The position numbers and the translations under genes were made by a program. Positions 5,446 to 7,236 of a DNA stretch of 7,236 nucleotides are shown piece by piece. The notes under the pieces are model-generated. The model had not been told where the DNA came from, did no database searches, and worked only from the letters and a program-made list of their open reading frames with translations. The stretch is taken from positions 1 to 7,236 of the forward strand of contig JBPOIX010000303.1 of assembly GCA_052034175.1 (NCBI GenBank). The letters run 5' to 3'. Numbering within the stretch: position 1 is the stretch's first letter; each line of letters begins with the position of its first letter. The stretch comes from UBA668 sp052034175 (GTDB lineage: Bacteria; Actinomycetota; Acidimicrobiia; Acidimicrobiales; Ilumatobacteraceae).

Positions 5446-6219
5446 GTGTCACCCGACGTCCAGCGCGATGCCATCACCGAGGTCGTCACCGCGGTGGCGT
5501 TGCGCCTGGCCGCGGCCACCGACGACGAGCTCGATGCGGTCATCGACGATGCCCTCGGCGCCATCGCCACGGTGGAGGACGCCGACCGCGCCTACGTCAC
5601 GCTGTACGAACCGAACGGCCGCTTCTCCAACACCCACGAGTGGGTGGCGGAGGGGGTTGCACCGCACCGCGGCGCGATCGTCGGGCTGGCGCAGGACGAC
5701 TTCGGATGGTCGATCGCGCTGGCCCGCACGCCCGCCGTGTGGCACTGCCCGAACCTGGACGACCTGCCACCGGAGGCCGACGCGGAGCGCCGCTCGTTCG
5801 CCGCGTTCGGGGTGCACTCCGTCCTCCAGGTGCCGTTGTGCACCGCTTCCGGCACGCTCGGGGTGGTCGGCTTCAACCACCAGCGGGAGCCGCGTACCTG
5901 GTCGCCGCTGGCGATCGACCTCGTCCGCCGGGTCGGCGAATCCATCGGCTACGCCTTGCTGCGCCGCCAGATCACCCTCGACCTGCGCGCCGCGCGCGAC
6001 GCGGCGGAGGATGCCAACCGGGCCAAGGATCGCTTCCTGTCCCATGTCAGCCATGAATTGCGCACCCCGCTGCACGCCATCCTCGGCTTCGCCGAACTTC
6101 TCGACCACCCGGGGCTGGCCCCGGAGGATCGGCGTGCCGTCGGGCAGATCGTGGCCAGCGGGCGGCAGTTGTCCGGCCTGGTGGACGAGTTGATCGCCGT
6201 TCAGCGGGCGACGGAGTAG
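5446..6219 (+). CDS. GAF-HisKA protein lacking the kinase ATPase domain
   Basis: This encodes 257 residues. Residues about 12-170 look like a GAF sensor domain (WHCPNLDDLP at 99-108, SVLQVPL at 125-131, LGVVGFNHQREPRTWSP at 138-154). A charged linking helix (about 172-196) leads to a complete HisKA/DHp domain: RFLSHVSHELRTPLHAILGFAELL at 196-219 with phospho-acceptor His203, and a second helix at about 228-254. The protein then stops. A histidine kinase would continue for roughly 100-150 residues with the N, G1 and G2 boxes of HATPase_c; none exists, and the next gene occupies the opposite strand with a 19-base tail overlap. There is no transmembrane segment, so it is probably cytosolic. The GTG at 5446 is chosen from where the domain begins; an in-frame GTG at 5404 is possible. 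No good TAnnnT hexamer is seen (CAACAT at 5432-5437 is the closest). It may act as a phosphotransfer or dimerisation partner, or be a decayed kinase. Confidence 0.8.
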   Translation: MSPDVQRDAITEVVTAVALRLAAATDDELDAVIDDALGAIATVEDADRAYVTLYEPNGRFSNTHEWVAEGVAPHRGAIVGLAQDDFGWSIALARTPAVWHCPNLDDLPPEADAERRSFAAFGVHSVLQVPLCTASGTLGVVGFNHQREPRTWSPLAIDLVRRVGESIGYALLRRQITLDLRAARDAAEDANRAKDRFLSHVSHELRTPLHAILGFAELLDHPGLAPEDRRAVGQIVASGRQLSGLVDELIAVQRATE

Positions 6220-6881
6220 CCCACGCCGCGGACCGTGCGGATGCGGCTGCGCATCGCCCCCGCATCGATCTTCTTGCGCAGGTTGGCCACGTGCACGTCG
6301 ACGACATGGTCGTCGCCGACCCAGCTCTCACCCCACACGCGGTCCATCAGCTCGCGCCGGCTGCGCACGGCGCCGGGCTCGTCGGTGAGCGCGTCGAGCA
6401 GGTCGAACTCGATGCGCGTCAGCTCCACGCGGTCGCCGGCCACGAAGACCTCCCTGGCCCGCGGGTCGAGCACGAGGTCGCCGATCGTCCGCTGCACGGA
6501 GGTCGGGTCGTCGCCGCGAGGGCGGCGCAGCAAGGCGTCCACGCGGGCGAGGGGCTCGCGGGGCGAGAACGGCTTGGTGACATAGTCGTCCGCGCCGAGC
6601 CGGAAGCCGAGCAGCTTGTCCACCTCCTCGTCGCGGCCGGTGATGACCAGCACGTACGCGCTGCAGCGGTCGCGGATGACACGGCACAGATCGAGGCCGT
6701 CGCCGTCCGGAAGGCCGAGGTCGAGGATCACGACGTCTGGTTCAGCCTTTGCCAGTGCCCCCATCGCCTGCGCCACGGAGCCGGCGGTGCGCACCGCATA
6801 GCCGGCGTTGGTGAGCACCGTGGTGACCACCTGGGTGAACTCCGGGGCGTCTTCCACCACGAGCACGTCGGCCACTGTCAT
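6201..6881 (-). CDS. OmpR/PhoB-family two-component response regulator
   Basis: This 226-residue transcription factor is controlled by phosphorylation. The receiver domain (4-118) is intact: acidic pocket Glu10 and Asp11, phospho-acceptor Asp54 in VVILDLGLPDGDGL, switch residue Thr81, and Lys103 in YVTKPFSPRE. The C-terminal winged helix (about 131-226) has IGDLVLDPRAREVFVAGD, the LTRIEFDLLDALTDEPG segment, SRRELMDRVWG, the recognition helix VVDVHVANLRKKI at 193-205 and the closing RTVRGVGY wing. Length and order are typical. The ATG at 6881 is used; a GTG two codons upstream (6887) is an alternative. The neighbour with the matching histidine domain is the convergent GAF-HisKA gene, whose last 19 bases overlap this one. 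The unrecognised gene upstream on the same strand ends 77 bases away, so co-transcription with it is possible. No TAnnnT hexamer sits at the spacing used by other genes here. Confidence 0.95.
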   Translation of the reverse strand: MTVADVLVVEDAPEFTQVVTTVLTNAGYAVRTAGSVAQAMGALAKAEPDVVILDLGLPDGDGLDLCRVIRDRCSAYVLVITGRDEEVDKLLGFRLGADDYVTKPFSPREPLARVDALLRRPRGDDPTSVQRTIGDLVLDPRAREVFVAGDRVELTRIEFDLLDALTDEPGAVRSRRELMDRVWGESWVGDDHVVDVHVANLRKKIDAGAMRSRIRTVRGVGYSVAR

Positions 6882-6893
6882 GAGCACATGCTC
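6882..6893. promoter_or_regulatory. Inverted repeat abutting the response-regulator start, possible operator
   Basis: GAGCA and TGCTC arms separated by two bases touch the start codon of the response regulator. Part of it, CGAGCATG on the minus strand (6887-6894), recurs in the same orientation at 6921-6928, 34 bases away and close to three helical turns. This could be a site for autoregulation or another repressor, but short GC-rich repeats arise easily by chance. Confidence 0.2.
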
Positions 6894-6957
6894 GCATGCC
6901 ACGGAGGGCGACGGTGCGACCATGCTCGGCACCGCGTGTGACGTCGATGCTGCGGGA

Positions 6958-7236
6958 TCAGGCGGCGGCGAGGGCCGGCATGCCAGGCTGCGGCTCGCCG
7001 GGCAGAGCTTCGGTGGAAGGCAGGAACACGTCGTGCGCCTCGGCGGACTCCAGCACGCCGACCGACCACCAGGCCAGGGGGCTCTCGGCATCCACCAGCG
7101 GGTGCCACAGCACGCCCATGTCGGTGAGGCCGGCGCTGACCAGCCGGTCGACCGCCCAGACGAAGAAGACTGCACGGGTGTGGTGGTAGTTGCCACGGTC
7201 GAAGCGGGGGCGGGTGACACTCAACTCGTCGAGGGT
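6958..7236 (-). CDS. C-terminal part of an unrecognised protein (runs off right edge)
   Basis: The last 92 residues of a minus-strand gene are visible; the frame stays open to the window edge, so the true start lies outside. I do not recognise the family. The fragment reads VTRPRFDRGNYHHTRAVFFVWAVDRLVSAGLTDMGVLWHPLVDAESPLAWWSVGVLES in overlapping pieces: it is rich in aromatic residues and Val/Leu, with a soluble-looking mix of charged residues, and ends in a Pro/Ala-rich tail (MPALAAA). Codon third positions are nearly all G or C, and the reading makes balanced protein-like sequence, which favours real coding over the other frames. A TTG at 7224 is in frame but probably not the start, because the frame continues. 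It lies upstream of the response regulator with a 76-base gap on the same strand and could share a transcript with it. Confidence 0.6.
   Translation of the reverse strand, partial: TLDELSVTRPRFDRGNYHHTRAVFFVWAVDRLVSAGLTDMGVLWHPLVDAESPLAWWSVGVLESAEAHDVFLPSTEALPGEPQPGMPALAAA

Noticed and set aside
6220..6941. Missing HATPase_c domain of the GAF-HisKA protein restored in another plus-strand frame
   Set aside because: Plus-strand frames here show no N box, G1 (DxGxG) or G2 motif and are antisense to an intact response regulator.
6882..7220. N-terminal extension of the response regulator in its own frame up to 7220
   Set aside because: The extension is Ser/Pro/Thr-rich without structure and runs over a better coding frame (6958-7236); receiver domains begin at the Met at 6881.

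Overview
This 7.2 kb window is very GC-rich. Open frames run far past the real genes on both strands, and codon third positions are almost all G or C. It looks like chromosomal DNA of a high-GC actinobacterium. The Acidimicrobiia are a reasonable guess, because the HemQ is not the mycobacterial/corynebacterial subtype, but the class is inference. No rRNA or tRNA gene, CRISPR array, insertion sequence, phage gene or replication origin was seen.

Layout, left to right: (1) 92-1375 (+), a lipoprotein of the branched-chain amino-acid type ABC substrate-binding family; (2) 1398-2078 (-), a HemQ/ChdC coproheme decarboxylase; (3) 2156-2974 (-), FdhD, the sulfurtransferase that matures formate dehydrogenase; (4) 3036-3827 (+), an AqpZ-like aquaporin with an acidic C-terminal tail; (5) 3868-5331 (-), an FAD-dependent oxidoreductase of unknown substrate; (6) 5446-6219 (+), a GAF-HisKA protein that ends exactly where the kinase ATPase domain should begin; (7) 6201-6881 (-), an OmpR/PhoB-type response regulator whose 3' end overlaps that of gene 6; (8) 6958-7236 (-), the C-terminal part of an unrecognised protein that runs off the right edge. 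All gaps are short, and no gene-free stretch exceeds about 115 bases.

Most genes look like independent units. Strands alternate, giving three convergent pairs (1/2, 4/5, 6/7) and two divergent pairs (3/4, 5/6). Five of the seven visible starts have a TAnnnT -10 hexamer 6-8 bases before the start codon and no Shine-Dalgarno, which predicts leaderless or nearly leaderless mRNAs. The exceptions are the two signalling genes. The likely functional pair is 6+7: a receptor with a phospho-accepting DHp domain but no ATPase, facing a complete response regulator. fdhD and hemQ both mature redox enzymes or cofactors but have separate promoters, and no formate dehydrogenase or other haem gene is present.

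Points most worth following up: the GAF-HisKA protein without an ATPase domain, the recurrent leaderless promoter layout, and a degenerate 11-bp tandem array between the aquaporin and the FAD enzyme that places stop codons in all six frames.
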